Program-made: the position numbers and the translations under genes
Shown here: in pieces, positions 24,555-36,006 of the stretch
Layout: every line of letters starts with the position of its first letter
How positions within the stretch are numbered: the first letter of the stretch is position 1
Notes under the pieces: generated by a model
The model's input: the letters and a program-made list of their open reading frames with translations, nothing else
What the model was told of the DNA's origin: nothing
Databases searched by the model: none
Assembly: GCA_002633005.1 (NCBI GenBank)
Contig: NMRA01000007.1
Location: forward strand, 700,811 to 764,810
From: Phoronis australis
Taxonomy: Eukaryota; Phoronida; Phoronidae
DNA: 64,000 bases
Direction: 5' to 3'

Positions 24555-26491
24555 CAGTGGCGGATCTAGTATATGACAAATGGGACCTAACATTTTGTTT
24601 CAGGCAATCGCGCAAAGCATGACTGCATGTGCGCACCCGGCCCAAAATGTAGGGGGGCTCAAATTTCTAAGGATATGGACCTTTTGCTAAAAAACAAACC
24701 AGGGACTAAAAAAAGAGCAACGATGAGCTTTGAAATGCGCCCACGAATGCACTGCAAATGGTGTGCTTCTAGGGTGTTTATTTCTATCATATAAATGGCC
24801 ACTGGATTGAGCAAAATACTTCCAATCCATCAAAAAATAGGAAAATGTCACCGTTTTTTAACAGAAAGCTATTTACCACATTTTATGAACATCCATCAAG
24901 GAACTTCAGAGAAACGGAGCAAAATGGAAAAATGAAATGGCCACAAGGGCGTAAAGCGTTCGTCCAATCCGTATGAAAGTTGTCTTCCGTTGTCAACTTA
25001 AACACATTTGCTAAATTTAATGAAGAACCTTCACAGGGCTTAGGAGATACAGCTAAGGGCACAAAAAACAAAACTGCCACTAGGAGGAGCCACAGTAATT
25101 GAAGTTAGAAAATCATCGTCAACCGTCCTCTTCACACTAAGACCATATAAGCCAATTTTCACAATCATCCTAAGAGTGGTTTGGTACAGATGGCGGATGC
25201 CAAAAACAGACAAGATAACAGGAAAAATGGCCACTAGATGGCGCAAAATACTTCCAATTCATCAAAAAAAATAGGAAAATGTCACCGCTTTTTAACAGAA
25301 AGCTATTTACCAAATTTCATGAAAATTTGTCGAGAAACTTCAGAGAAACAAGAAAACAGAAAAAAAAAATTGCCACTAGGGGACACAATGTTTGTTGGAT
25401 CCGTCTGAAAGTCATCGTCTTCCGGTGTTAACTTCATACTGATATAAATACATGTGCTAAATTTAATAACGATCCTGCAGAGGGCTTAGGAGATACAGGT
25501 ATGGGTGCAAAAAAAAAACAAAACTGCCATTACGGGGTGCCACAGTAGTCAAAGTCATCAGAAAATCATTGCCAATCATCCACTTCATAGTAACAACATA
25601 CATGACAACTTTCACAATCATCCTTAGAGTGGTTGGTTGACGGAGGGACAGACGCCAAAAAACAGACTTGAAAACAATAAAAATGGCCACTAGGTGTGCA
25701 AAATATCTCGAATCCATCCGAAAACGAGAGGATAGCGTCGCCTCTTTAATAGATGCCTATGTGGAAAATTTTATGGAAATCCGTTGAGGACCTTTGAAGA
25801 TACAGAGTTAAACGTAAAAAAACTAAAATTGCCACTAGGGGACACACTGGTGGTTCAATCTCCGAAAGTTGTCGCCGTCCGTTGTCAACTTCATGCAAAT
25901 ACTTGTGCTACATTTAATAAAGATTTTGTAGAGCATTTAGGAAATACAGCCATGGGCACAAAAACAAACAAAACTGCCATTAGGAGGCGCTACAGCAGTC
26001 GAAGTCGTCGGAAAATCATCGTCAACCGTCCTCTTCATAGTAAGAACATACATGCCAATTTTCATAATCATCCTTAGAGTGCTTTGGTTGATAGATCGGG
26101 GGTGGTTGCCAAAAAACGGACTCAAAAATACTAAAAATGGAAACTAAATGGCGCAAAATGCTTCGAATCCATCCGAAAACGAGAGGATAGCGTCACCTCA
26201 TTAATAGATGCCTATGTGCCAAATTTCATGAAAATCAGTCGATGGAGGACCTTTGAAAATACAGAGGCAAACAAAAAAACTAAAATTGCCACAAGGGGCA
26301 CAGCGGTATTCAGGTCGGTACGAAACTCGTCGCCCTCTGTCGTTCAATCCCACTGAGGAACACGTCCTGCCAAATTTCAGATAGATGGTCCTACCGGCGA
26401 GTGCAAGAGCTGGTTTATGAGATACAGCCGCAGATGCTCAGACAGAGATGACAGCAATATGCACCCACATATAAATATGTGGACACATAAA
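24555..26491 (+). repeat. A-B-C modular repeat array 2
   Basis: Begins CAGTGGCGGATCTAG with the same leader as array 1 (AATGCGCCCACGAATGCACT) and carries A-B-C-A-B-C-A-B-C-A with cores near 24933, 25067, 25217, 25371, 25521, 25681, 25827, 25971, 26130 and 26284, a period near 455. It ends in a hairpin CCACATATAAATATGTGG (26465-26482) then ACACATAAAAAA. Only a left CAGTGGCG terminus was found. Confidence 0.8.
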
Positions 26492-27056
26492 AAACGGGAA
26501 ACGGTTGTGCTGGTGGTCGGAGTCAGACACTTGCAATATGCAATAGGGTCTAGTAAGCCTCGGACCCCTCCCCACTACACACACACACAAATTAACACAC
26601 AAATTTAAGTTGCACACATTCTTAGATCTTGTTTCAGTCGCATGTTAATTACCGGGTTAATTAATAAACTCAATATTTCCTCACCCTCTTGCTATTTGCG
26701 GCAGCCAAGGCTGGTCACCCCCCACCAAACTAACCGGCAGTCAGGGCAGGCGAACCTACACTACCCACAGCTCTTAAACTATTTCACAGTTGAGTTATAT
26801 TCTAACCTCAAGTTGTTTATGATAAAATGCACAGTGCTTGTCCCCACACCGTGTTTTAACTTTCGAGTCGACCTTTCGCATTTTCGCTGCTTTTTAAAGT
26901 TCGTGATTTGCCGCGCCATTATTCGGAAGTTGCTCTTTCTGAAAGGAGGTAAGTTGTTGTTCTCATGCTTTACTTCCGTGTTCCGAGGAAGTACGCCGTT
27001 CTCCGGCGTTCTTATAGGATCCTAATGTGCATTTTTGTCCTCAAGATTGTTTAACA
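26492..27056 (+). promoter_or_regulatory. ARPIN 5' flank and probable 5' UTR
   Basis: Follows the repeat array and precedes the ARPIN start codon. GC content rises at 26860-27010. GCGCCATTATTCGG near 26912 and ACTTCCGTGTTCCGAGGAAG near 26971 resemble YY1 and ETS sites, both usual in housekeeping promoters; these are motif resemblances only. GGAG/GTAAGT at about 26948 could be a 5' UTR donor. No TATA box stands out. Confidence 0.3.
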
Positions 27057-30000
27057 ATGAGTAGAATTTACGACAATAAGCCTCTGTCAACTATTCCTGT
27101 ACAGAATATCTCGTGGTCTTCTGACTGGTCGGTTGGTAACTTCCAGCAGTAAGTTTTCTAACTTGGTTAGCAAGCGATAGTGTTGGTTGTTGATGAATGT
27201 GGTGCTGTTCACTCACCATAAATAAGTTTCCCTCATACCTGGTAGTCTGTTATGCCAACAAGAACATTGATACTTTCAACGACTCAAAAAAATTCTACAG
27301 ACCTTATACACGAGTCCAGTTTTGAGTCGAACATGTGTCGCTTGGTCGAGAACTAAGAGTGGTGCTAGGTATAGGCAACACGTAGCCCCTCGGTTGGCCG
27401 GTTAGGTTAGGGGCTACAATACTTCCCATCGCTTTCTGTACGAATTTCGTCCCGTGTATTCTAAACGGGCGGTAGGCCAAATCTGGCCACCGATTAAGAC
27501 TCTCACCTCGTCAAAAATACATTCCACACTTATAATCACTTAAAAAAGTGCTTACTTTCTTCAGTGGTCCTTTCTACTTCTACACATATCTTCGATGAAG
27601 TTTAGTTACGAGAATTAAGGTGGCTTTGGCAAAGAATTCCAAGTCCACTTTTTTGGTCACCATTAACTTTTTCACCACGCGCGCGATAACCACAAAGTGT
27701 TTCAACTGAGTCACGTGAGTTAGGCAAAGGCTAGCACAAGACTGTGCGAAGCGTGTGACGCTGGCACGTGACACTTGCAAAATAGCATGGGAAGGTATCA
27801 GGTGAAATTAGTAAGATTTGTGTCCCTTGGATTTTTTATTCGTCACCATGCGTGATTTCACGTAACATCCTCAAAATAGCACCCGGTAAGAGAAATTCAA
27901 GCAAACCGCAACAGATTTTCAGTGATTTGTTCAAATTATGTTGACTGAATCGCCTCCAGACTTCTGGTATGCAGGGCTTGGAATTTTCCGCGGAAACGCG
28001 GATTTCCGCTTTTTTCAAGTGTTCTGTCCGCGCATTTTATTATATTTCCGCGTAAAAACAAATCGGATTTTATATAAAATTTCCACGGCAAATTCCTTTC
28101 TTACCGCTGCGTTGCAGACGACGTTCACCTCGAAAAGCGGAAGTTGCTCTTTATGTTTCGGAGGAACGTAAATTGTCAACATTGCTGGGGCATCTGGGTA
28201 AGCGTTGTGGGATTTTCAAATGCGTCTCGTGTTACTGTAAACCGCGGCGACAAAGACTACGGCTCTGCAGCCAAAAATGTGTGGGTTGGGAGTGGAAGGA
28301 CGAGCTAAAAGGACGCAGACGCATGCTAGTGATGGTGGTAACGTTTTTTTTTTCTTTTTTAGTCCTCCCGACTTTTGTCGGGGAAAGGTTTACATCGACC
28401 ATTTCAAGGCTGGGTAGCGTGTATGTTTTGGGCCGTAAAAGTTTCTGCGTTTTTTGTCATTAGTCATTCTAAGCCCTGGGCATCCAGGGTGATGTAATTG
28501 CCTAGGTGCTTGGCAGCCAGATACATAGGAGCCTGACAATAAAATGAAGATTCCTTTTAAATTAAATTTCTTAATACCCAAATTGTTCCTGAAATTAGTT
28601 TTTACATGATCTCAGGATCTCTGCTTCGCTGATCAGCCATTCCGGGGCACATCTATACATGGATCCATGTGGGTAATCAAACAATTATCTTCTCAGCCAG
28701 GACCATAAACCCTTTGTTAAGGTGACTTAAGTTACACTGTCTAAGACAGTTAATACTCAATACTAAGACCAGGCTTTACAAAGAACTGCTTTCATTGACC
28801 TTGCATTTTCACTTTTAACTGGCCAACAATATAGTTGATAGTAAAAAACAATAAATATGACACCGGCAACAGATTATTCAGTACCTGATGAAAACTGACA
28901 TGGCCAGAAGCATTGGGAAACCAGTCGGTGGTATCTTGTAGTTGGACAATGCTTCTCTAAAGCAACTGGTTTCGTCCGCCCTTGATATCACCAAAGTTGA
29001 TCTAAGCTCCTATTGTGTTGTACAAGACAATTACTCCATTATTGATGTTTTCACACCAATAAAATAAAATGTAAAGGACAGAAACTGGTAATTTTTTAAT
29101 GTGTTTGAAATTGAATTCCTTGTGAAAAGTTAGTGTAGAATCCTTCTTTCGCAAAAGAAATATGATAAAAATTGATCTGAATACTGTAGTGGGTTTTTCT
29201 TTGTTGACAACAGTTTTGAATTGTTGCATGTTTACATTAATGTATTTATTCACTGTGACATGATACAAAAGACTGAGTCTGGCGATTAACAAAAGAAAGA
29301 TTGATATCACGCCTCTGAAAACCAGTGTCCTCTGGAATACGGATTACAGTAGTTAGTTGTAGTGATATGAAAGCCAGGGTGTCAATGTGAAATTGTTGGC
29401 GACTAGTGAAATGAGTGAAGGGACTCATTGTAATCTGGGAACCGCCAAACACAAAACTGATGGCACCTTGTGTGAAGTTTACCATGCAATGTGGATTTTG
29501 TGAAAAGAAATAAATATTTGTCTTGGGGGTTAATTGTCAACCTTCAGCAATTTTTTCAAAAATTTCACGGCTCAGTTTTGTGGCCTGGAGCTTACCAATG
29601 CGACCTCATGTTTTTTAGCAACTGGCAGAGTGAAAATGCAAAGTTGTCACAGAGTCCACTTAGTTGCGCACACATCCGAGCACACGCTCAAAATACTACA
29701 GGAAGTAAACGGACAAGAGTTGGAATTGTCCTGCAAAAGCCTTAAGAGCCCATTGTGACCCATGTACAGTGGGATTGCTGATCCTGAGGAGGAAACTGGG
29801 CAATGTGGGGCAGGCGCCACACTTCTAACTCGGACAAAACAAAAAAGTAAAAATGCCATCCAGATGTACTAGTGGAAATTTGGTTGTTGTTTTTCAATTC
29901 AGTTGTCAATTTTTTCAAGTTCCACTGTTGCTATGCATTCATGTATCATTTGCGGAGACCGTGACTTTTTTAATGTCTATCACGTATGGAGTTCTCTTGG

Positions 30001-33000
30001 TTTGCTGAGCTCATTGCTCATTTGGCCATTTCCTGAGAATTTTCTCATGTTGCATTCGGGTGAGTTATTGTTATAGTTACTGTGGAGCCCTGCATGTTGT
30101 TTGAAAATTATATTTTTCTAGTAAGTGCTGCCCTTAACTACATTTCTTTTAACACATTTTTTATGCACCAAATATGCAATTTAAGCTTGAGTCTGATTTC
30201 TTTTAAATTCAATAACCTGGTAAATCGTTATCCATTTTAGGCCTTTTGATTTTCGATGCTTTTAGCAATTTTGGTCGTCGATTTCTCTTTACCATGTGGG
30301 TCATTTCAGTCTTATTTTATCATCTGTGTCCAAGGGAATCGTGTCTTAGTCAGCTTTTTTATTTTGCGTCACACAGCGGAGACATCCACTGTCAAATGAA
30401 AACTTGTAATGTTGATTTTCTAAAATGTCTAAAAACAGACTTTGATGATTGTAATTTGTTTTGTTTGAGAGTATGATCCCTACAAGGTAAGAATACAGTA
30501 CCTCCACTTATTTTGTGCAAACAGAATTGCCAAAATTTTCTTTATCCACTTTCCAAAGACTGATGAAATTTACCAAAATTGTCTTATGACAGTGCAAACC
30601 GTGCCAGAAATGGACTAAAATTTTCATGATCGTCATTTTTGTGGAGAAATTAGACAAAATAGAAGTTGCCCTGTTGGCCGTATTTTGTATTAAATAATTC
30701 TGTGAAGAACTTAACTGTATACAGGACAAACACAGTCTCGTGCTGTCTAGTTTTTTAGAAGTTCATTTTCAAAGCAAAAAATAACTGTTTTGACAGGATT
30801 GCAGCGTGTATTAGAATTTTGTAGTGGTCTAGGATTCCAAAAATATGCTTTCATGGGTTGAAAAGGGACAAAGAAAAGTTGTTTGATGTCTTGTGAAAAG
30901 ATTTTGGGAAGGGTCTGATCTGTGTTTCGTTTGTTCCAGAGGACAAGGTGTCATCTTGGAAGGAACCATTAGAACTAGAGCAAGAGTTGCCATTATTGCA
31001 AATGATGCCAAGGTATTGTTTTGTTCCTAATTTTGGTGAATAAAAGTGAATTTCTTACTTAGTATCTCACTATTTTTGTTCACAATGTGCATTTACACGA
31101 CATTATAATTCTGTCAACTTCTTGTTAAAATTCATGTCTCAAACATCCAATTTTACATTCTAGTTTGACCTTTAATGACAATTCTGTGACTGCTTTGTTT
31201 TGGATTTTTTAGTTCAAATTGGAATTATTTACTGTCGAATAGTTTCATTACATGATTGTGTGAGTCTTGTTTTCATTTTCAGGCCAGGTATTTTGTTTTC
31301 GCAATTTTTATCAAACAAGCTCATCGTCGAGTGTTTGACAAATCAGGAAAAGAAATGGAGCCCAACTTTAGTCAGACTCAGAAAGTAAGAACAGGTTACC
31401 TGCACTCTTCATACAGTAAGTGTTGGACTCACAAGGTTTCATTTCTGTCATTACAACACCAAATTAATGCTTTTACCTGTTGATCAAATTTTGTACCATA
31501 GCTATTAACAGGTAATATTTTGAAAAATACTAATTTTCTCAACTTTTTTGAGAACTCTGAAAAATGAAAACGAACAATTTTCAAATTAATTCCAATCATC
31601 AAACAGATTCTAAGCTGAATATTTGCTTACCGTGGTGCCATTGGGCAACTTGTTTGGAAACTGTTCATAACACAGATTTGTGGCATACCCGTTTGATTAT
31701 AAAACAAGAGAGACATTCCTTTGTTTTTAATGAATTTTAAGATTTGCTTATTGACTATTTGTTACTCACTTTCTCTGAGTTTTAATTTTTGATTTTGTTA
31801 CATACATATTTGCAAATAGTTAGAGATTTGGAGTACTGTGAATTGGGTTCTTGCCTTCTGCTTTTTTCCATTTTTCTTTCTTTCCTTCTTTGCCTCCTAA
31901 TCATTCCGTTCACTAGGCTTTGCCGTCATCGTTGTAGAAACTGATGCCAAAGGTGTGAGTGACTGTCTCAGTACTGCAGAGTTGTGCAGACTGATCAATA
32001 AAGACGAACTGTCAGGAATTGTTAAGACTTCCACAGGTGAAAATGAGGTGCTCTTCTGGATGGATGAGTCATCGTTAGCAAACATTGATTTACAAAACAG
32101 TGATGAGGTTCGCCTCAAGACGAGAGGCGATGGACCCTTCATAGGTAATTAGCTTGTGATCCATAACAATGCTTACAGCTGAATAAAATATGCAAGCCAT
32201 TGTGTTGCTATTGTTGGTAATGGTGGTTGTCATGGTTACTACTGTATAGGTATTGATAACCCCTGTCTTCAAGCACTGCACAGAACAGAATATATAAATT
32301 ATCACATGGCCAGGCTGCTAGGTGTAGACCATCAGTGGGATTTGGAAGAATTATCACCAGCCCTGAGGTTGGTAATTCCTCTGAATTTCACGAGGAGTTT
32401 GGATACTGAAAATAGCTACCAAGGAAATGGAATGATCTATTTGTCCCACAATATTCAACTTTTGTTGTGTTTGATGTTGGTCATCTCTATCATGAAAAGA
32501 ATCCTACGGTGACACTGTAACCAGTCGAGATTGGACAACTCGACCAGTTTGCACACCACAAAATCTGCCGGTTCACATCAAAGACACCATGCTGTTGTGG
32601 TTAAGGAAATCACTTCAGGCTGCTGATGTTATGGTTATCTAGATAATGAGACAATCATGAACACATTGGGGCCGACAATAGTGTTTTTAAATTTTTGTTT
32701 TGAAAGTTTGTAAATAGCATATTTTGAATAGTTTGTGAAAAGCCCACACGTGATTATTAAGTTTTTGAATTTTGAAAATTGCATAACTTTTACAAACTAA
32801 AACGTTTGTTTAATTCTGTAATAATATGTTCCTTATGAATTCTACTGGGTGAGAAACGTTATTGGGCCAATTACTAAACCACTAGGCAGCTTTTGGATTT
32901 TGAAGTAAGCCAAGTGCTGTACATTTCTTGGCATGATGTAGCGAAGTGAAAATTGTAACTGAGCTATATATATGCTATCACTAGCAGTTTTTTACTGTTC

Positions 33001-36000
33001 AGGCTTGCATTGAGGGTATAAATCTCCATATCCATTGTGTAATTCCCAGGGAAAGGGATAAAGCAGTGGTGGGTGTTAAACCGAACGCAACAAAACATGT
33101 CTGGTTAAACTGCAACTTTGGGGTTGACCATTAGCAGAACGTGGGTGTTAACACAAACAAACACGGTCTTGTAGCAGTACAATGACGATAGATGTCTTAC
33201 GGGTGTCACTGAGTAAAATAGATGTACTTAGTGTCTGGGAAGAATGATACTACCACATTATGGTTGATATTGTCAAAGGGACAGCATTGTCTTGATAGTG
33301 TCAAAGGGACAGCATTGTCTTGATAGTGTCAAAGGGACAGCATTGTCTTGATAGTGTCAAAGGGACAGCATTGTCTTGATAGTGTCAAAGGGACAGCATT
33401 GTCTTGATAGTGTCAAAGGGACAGCATTGTCGGCTTGAAAAGTAACTTCACATTAGCTAACAATAGCACGGAATCAAACCCACTAGCTCCGCTACACCAG
33501 ACGAGTGTTCTGCTGTTGAACCAAATATTATGCGTTAAGTAAAGTATTTTGAGGGTAGCACTTAAGCACCCTTAAAAGATATACCGACTTTGATTTCAGT
33601 GAATGTCCAGCAGACGATGACAAAAATTGGCGATTTATGATAAAATCTTAAAAATACAGTGGGTTTTGTTGTTTTGCTCTGGTCAAAATTCATGACTTCA
33701 TGAAGTCCATCCCATCAAAAAGTAATCCCAAAAACGCAGTTTTCAGCTGTAAAAACAATGTTGAGATTATGATTTTAAGCTCAATGTCTGTTGAAGGTAT
33801 TTTGAATTAAAATCCTAGAATAGCTAAAACTCCGACATGCAACTCTTTAACTCTTTGAGAGCACGAAATTGATTTTCTCTTGACTCAATTTCAAATCCTG
33901 TGTTGAAAAATTGGGAGAGTGGCAAAGAAGACGGAATGTTTTATTCACTGACATTGCGTAACATTGGACGGTTTTGTATGCATCATTTGAGCATCCCGTT
34001 GTCATGGTAACAAGATGACATCATTATTGTGAAGAGTTTTACTTAAAAAATTCGAAATCAATCCGCTGTCTCAAGTTTCTCAATAGTGACTGGTTAACTG
34101 TGGGTGGTGGTGATGGCCATCAAGCCACGAAGGTTATTTGATTATGTTTCTGCTTTATTAGAATAGAACGTACCTCATTAGCAAAATGTCCGCGCGTTAT
34201 TAACATTTGACGGTTACACTGACAGACAGATAATTACAGAGTTCTGTTTAATTACAGAGTCCATTGCCAAAGTAAATCAGATGACAAATACTGTATGTAA
34301 TTATGCTGGAGGGGAGAGTGTGGGCTCATCTTGGACGGATAAAGTTATGGCCGTCAAGCAACAGGTGGCAGCAGTGCAACAAGAAAATGAAGGAGTTGAT
34401 GATGACGAATGGGTAATATGCCGTGAGGGTGCTAGGTTGGGTCTTGATTGTGTTCTTGTTATTATTATTATTGTTATTGGGTTATTGTTATTGTTAGTAA
34501 TATTTTACAGTTGTCATTGTCACAATCATGACTACTGTTTCTATCATGCCATATGATGTCACCAACAGGTGGCGTATAAGACTTATAAATTGTGCTTCTA
34601 TGATTGAATGGCTCTCTTTCTGAAGACTGGCCAACATGAATCCATTCTGACTTGTGATTTGTCGAAAACTGGCATCAACTAAATATAGAAATCAACACAG
34701 TAACAAGAGAGTGATTAACTCAAAAGTATAGTTTCCTGCTTTGTTACCATGGTGATGCCCCTGCGTCATGACAGCAAATCTATAAGATCGCAATACATGT
34801 TCAGTGTGTCCTTGTTTAGTCAGTTGAGTGTGCAGCACTGATGGCAGTCTTGGTACAAAACTGTATTTTGAACAATTTGGATAAACAAATGGCTATAAAA
34901 TAAAATCTGACTGAAAATTACTGTCATTTAAAACTCTTCCTAAATTAGTTGCCAGGGATAAAAATTGCCATTCTGCCATTATTCTGCTGCTCAATTTGTA
35001 GAGCATTTTTTTGCATCTGCTTTCAGCACCGTAAAATAGAGTGTCACTTATTAGTCAAATTCTTTTTTCACCGATTCTTCAATCACCTGTTCCCCTTTCA
35101 CAAGACTTCATACGTGTCACAACAAATTATAGAATTGGTATCGTTTCAGTATTTTAATACCAGAAAACTGAATTTTTTAGCAAGTTTTGCAGATGTTGCA
35201 GGAAAAATAAGGAACGGATTCCCATCTTTATTTTGACATTAGTCTCATACAGCTAGCTGACTGGCCACACTGACGTAAGCCTTGTTGTGACTGTCTCACA
35301 AACTGAACTTGGTATTATACTGCTAATAGGATATTTAGAGGCACTTGGAACTTTTTAGACACCAGTTCTTTAAGGGAGTGTGAACAAAATAATAACACAC
35401 AAACTCATTTGGCAAATCTTTGTACGCTAACAGGATTTGCACGCAAGTAGACGAGAAAGCGTGCACCCATTTACCCCAGAGTATCCAGCGAAGTCCTCAG
35501 CACACCAAAGGCTTAATGGCGCCGTCACAGATTGAAATGAGCTAGTCGCTATTCATGGGCTTGGCTGAACGTGCTGATATGAGATAATTGCGGTCATAAA
35601 CCAACATGCGTGTTTAGCGTATAGTTTTTGTAAATAAGGCAAACGACCAACATGCCTGTTTTTAAAATTGAAAAGTAAATTGTAGCCATCTTTGAATTTT
35701 TAAAATGGATGCATTATAAGGGAAATTATCAAATAGTTTTTCTTCAGTATTGCGGCTAAGGCAAGAGCATTTATTTGCTGATCGATTGGGACGGGTTAGT
35801 CACCGTCTGGCTCAGGTTTGCTTAGGTGTTGAGGTAACAAAACCCAAAAGTTACCGTGGGATTTGTCTCATGGGGAGTTTTATCTACAATTTTTTTAATG
35901 CAAAAGTGAACAACAACAAGTTTGTCAGCTTGGCAAGTTTCTAAATAAGGATTAGTGAATACTCCCTTGTACTCATAATGCCGTCATTTTTTTTCAGGAT

Positions 36001-36006
36001 GACTGA
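27057..36006 (+). CDS. ARPIN: Arpin, inhibitor of the Arp2/3 complex (6 coding exons)
   Basis: Coding exons are 27057-27148, 30940-31012, 31283-31415, 31938-32144, 34258-34412 and 35998-36006 (TGA 36004-36006); phases 2, 0, 1, 1, 0 match across every intron and the total is 669 nt, 222 residues. The vertebrate protein is of nearly the same length. Family signatures: N-terminus MSRIYDNKPL, G-x-GVILEG, HRRVFDKSGKEMEPNFS, KVRTGYLHSSY, VRLKTRGDGPF and the acidic tail DDDEWDD. Arpin competes with WAVE for Arp2/3 through that tail, so it slows lamellipodial actin branching and steers migration downstream of Rac (family knowledge). The tryptophan of the tail (residue 220) closes exon 5 and the last coding exon adds only DD-stop. 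An upstream in-frame acceptor at 31917 would add seven residues. ATTAAA at 36633 is a possible poly(A) signal. The gene diverges from the WAP gene and converges with GSC. Confidence 0.95.
27972..28478 (+). mobile_element. 507-bp hAT-like MITE in ARPIN intron 1
   Basis: Left terminus CAGGGCTTGGAATTTTCC and right terminus, reverse complemented, CAGGGCTTAGAATGACTA. Internal CCGCGGAAACGCGGATTTCC forms a local palindrome. A truncated inverted relative lies at 13757-13980. The 96-codon frame at 28173-28463 is not a transposase that I recognise. Flanks CTGGTATG and GGCATCCA do not form a duplication. Confidence 0.7.
33271..33431 (+). repeat. 6 x 28-bp minisatellite in ARPIN intron 4
   Basis: Unit TGTCAAAGGGACAGCATTGT then CTTGATAG, starting at 33271, 33299, 33327, 33355, 33383 and 33411; the sixth is cut after CATTGTC. 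Copies are essentially identical, so the array is young. Confidence 0.97.
33463..33765 (-). repeat. tRNA-related dispersed repeat, copy 1 (ARPIN intron 4)
   Basis: On the minus strand a tRNA-like block (A-box-like GGTTCAACAGCAGAACA near 33526-33510, B-box-like GGGTTTGATTCC near 33483-33472) follows a body at 33765-33588 with ATGATAAAATCTT on the plus strand. The body is shared with 43963-44105 and 61239-61410. Promoter-like boxes suggest a SINE, but the body lies on the 5' side of the tRNA part. Confidence 0.6.
34950..35275 (+). repeat. Dispersed repeat, copy 2 (ARPIN intron 5)
   Basis: Direct-orientation relative of 21945-22435, ending in CATACAGCTAGCTGACTGGC. Copies are clearly diverged. 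The 95-codon frame in it has no recognisable domain. Confidence 0.65.

Noticed and set aside
30246-30476. 76-codon frame before ARPIN exon 2 as an extra exon
   Set aside because: Exon 1 (phase 2) joins exon 2 directly and the resulting protein matches the family without a gap.
33271-33431. CRISPR-like array of 28-bp repeats
   Set aside because: The repeats are head to tail without spacers, in an intron of an animal gene.
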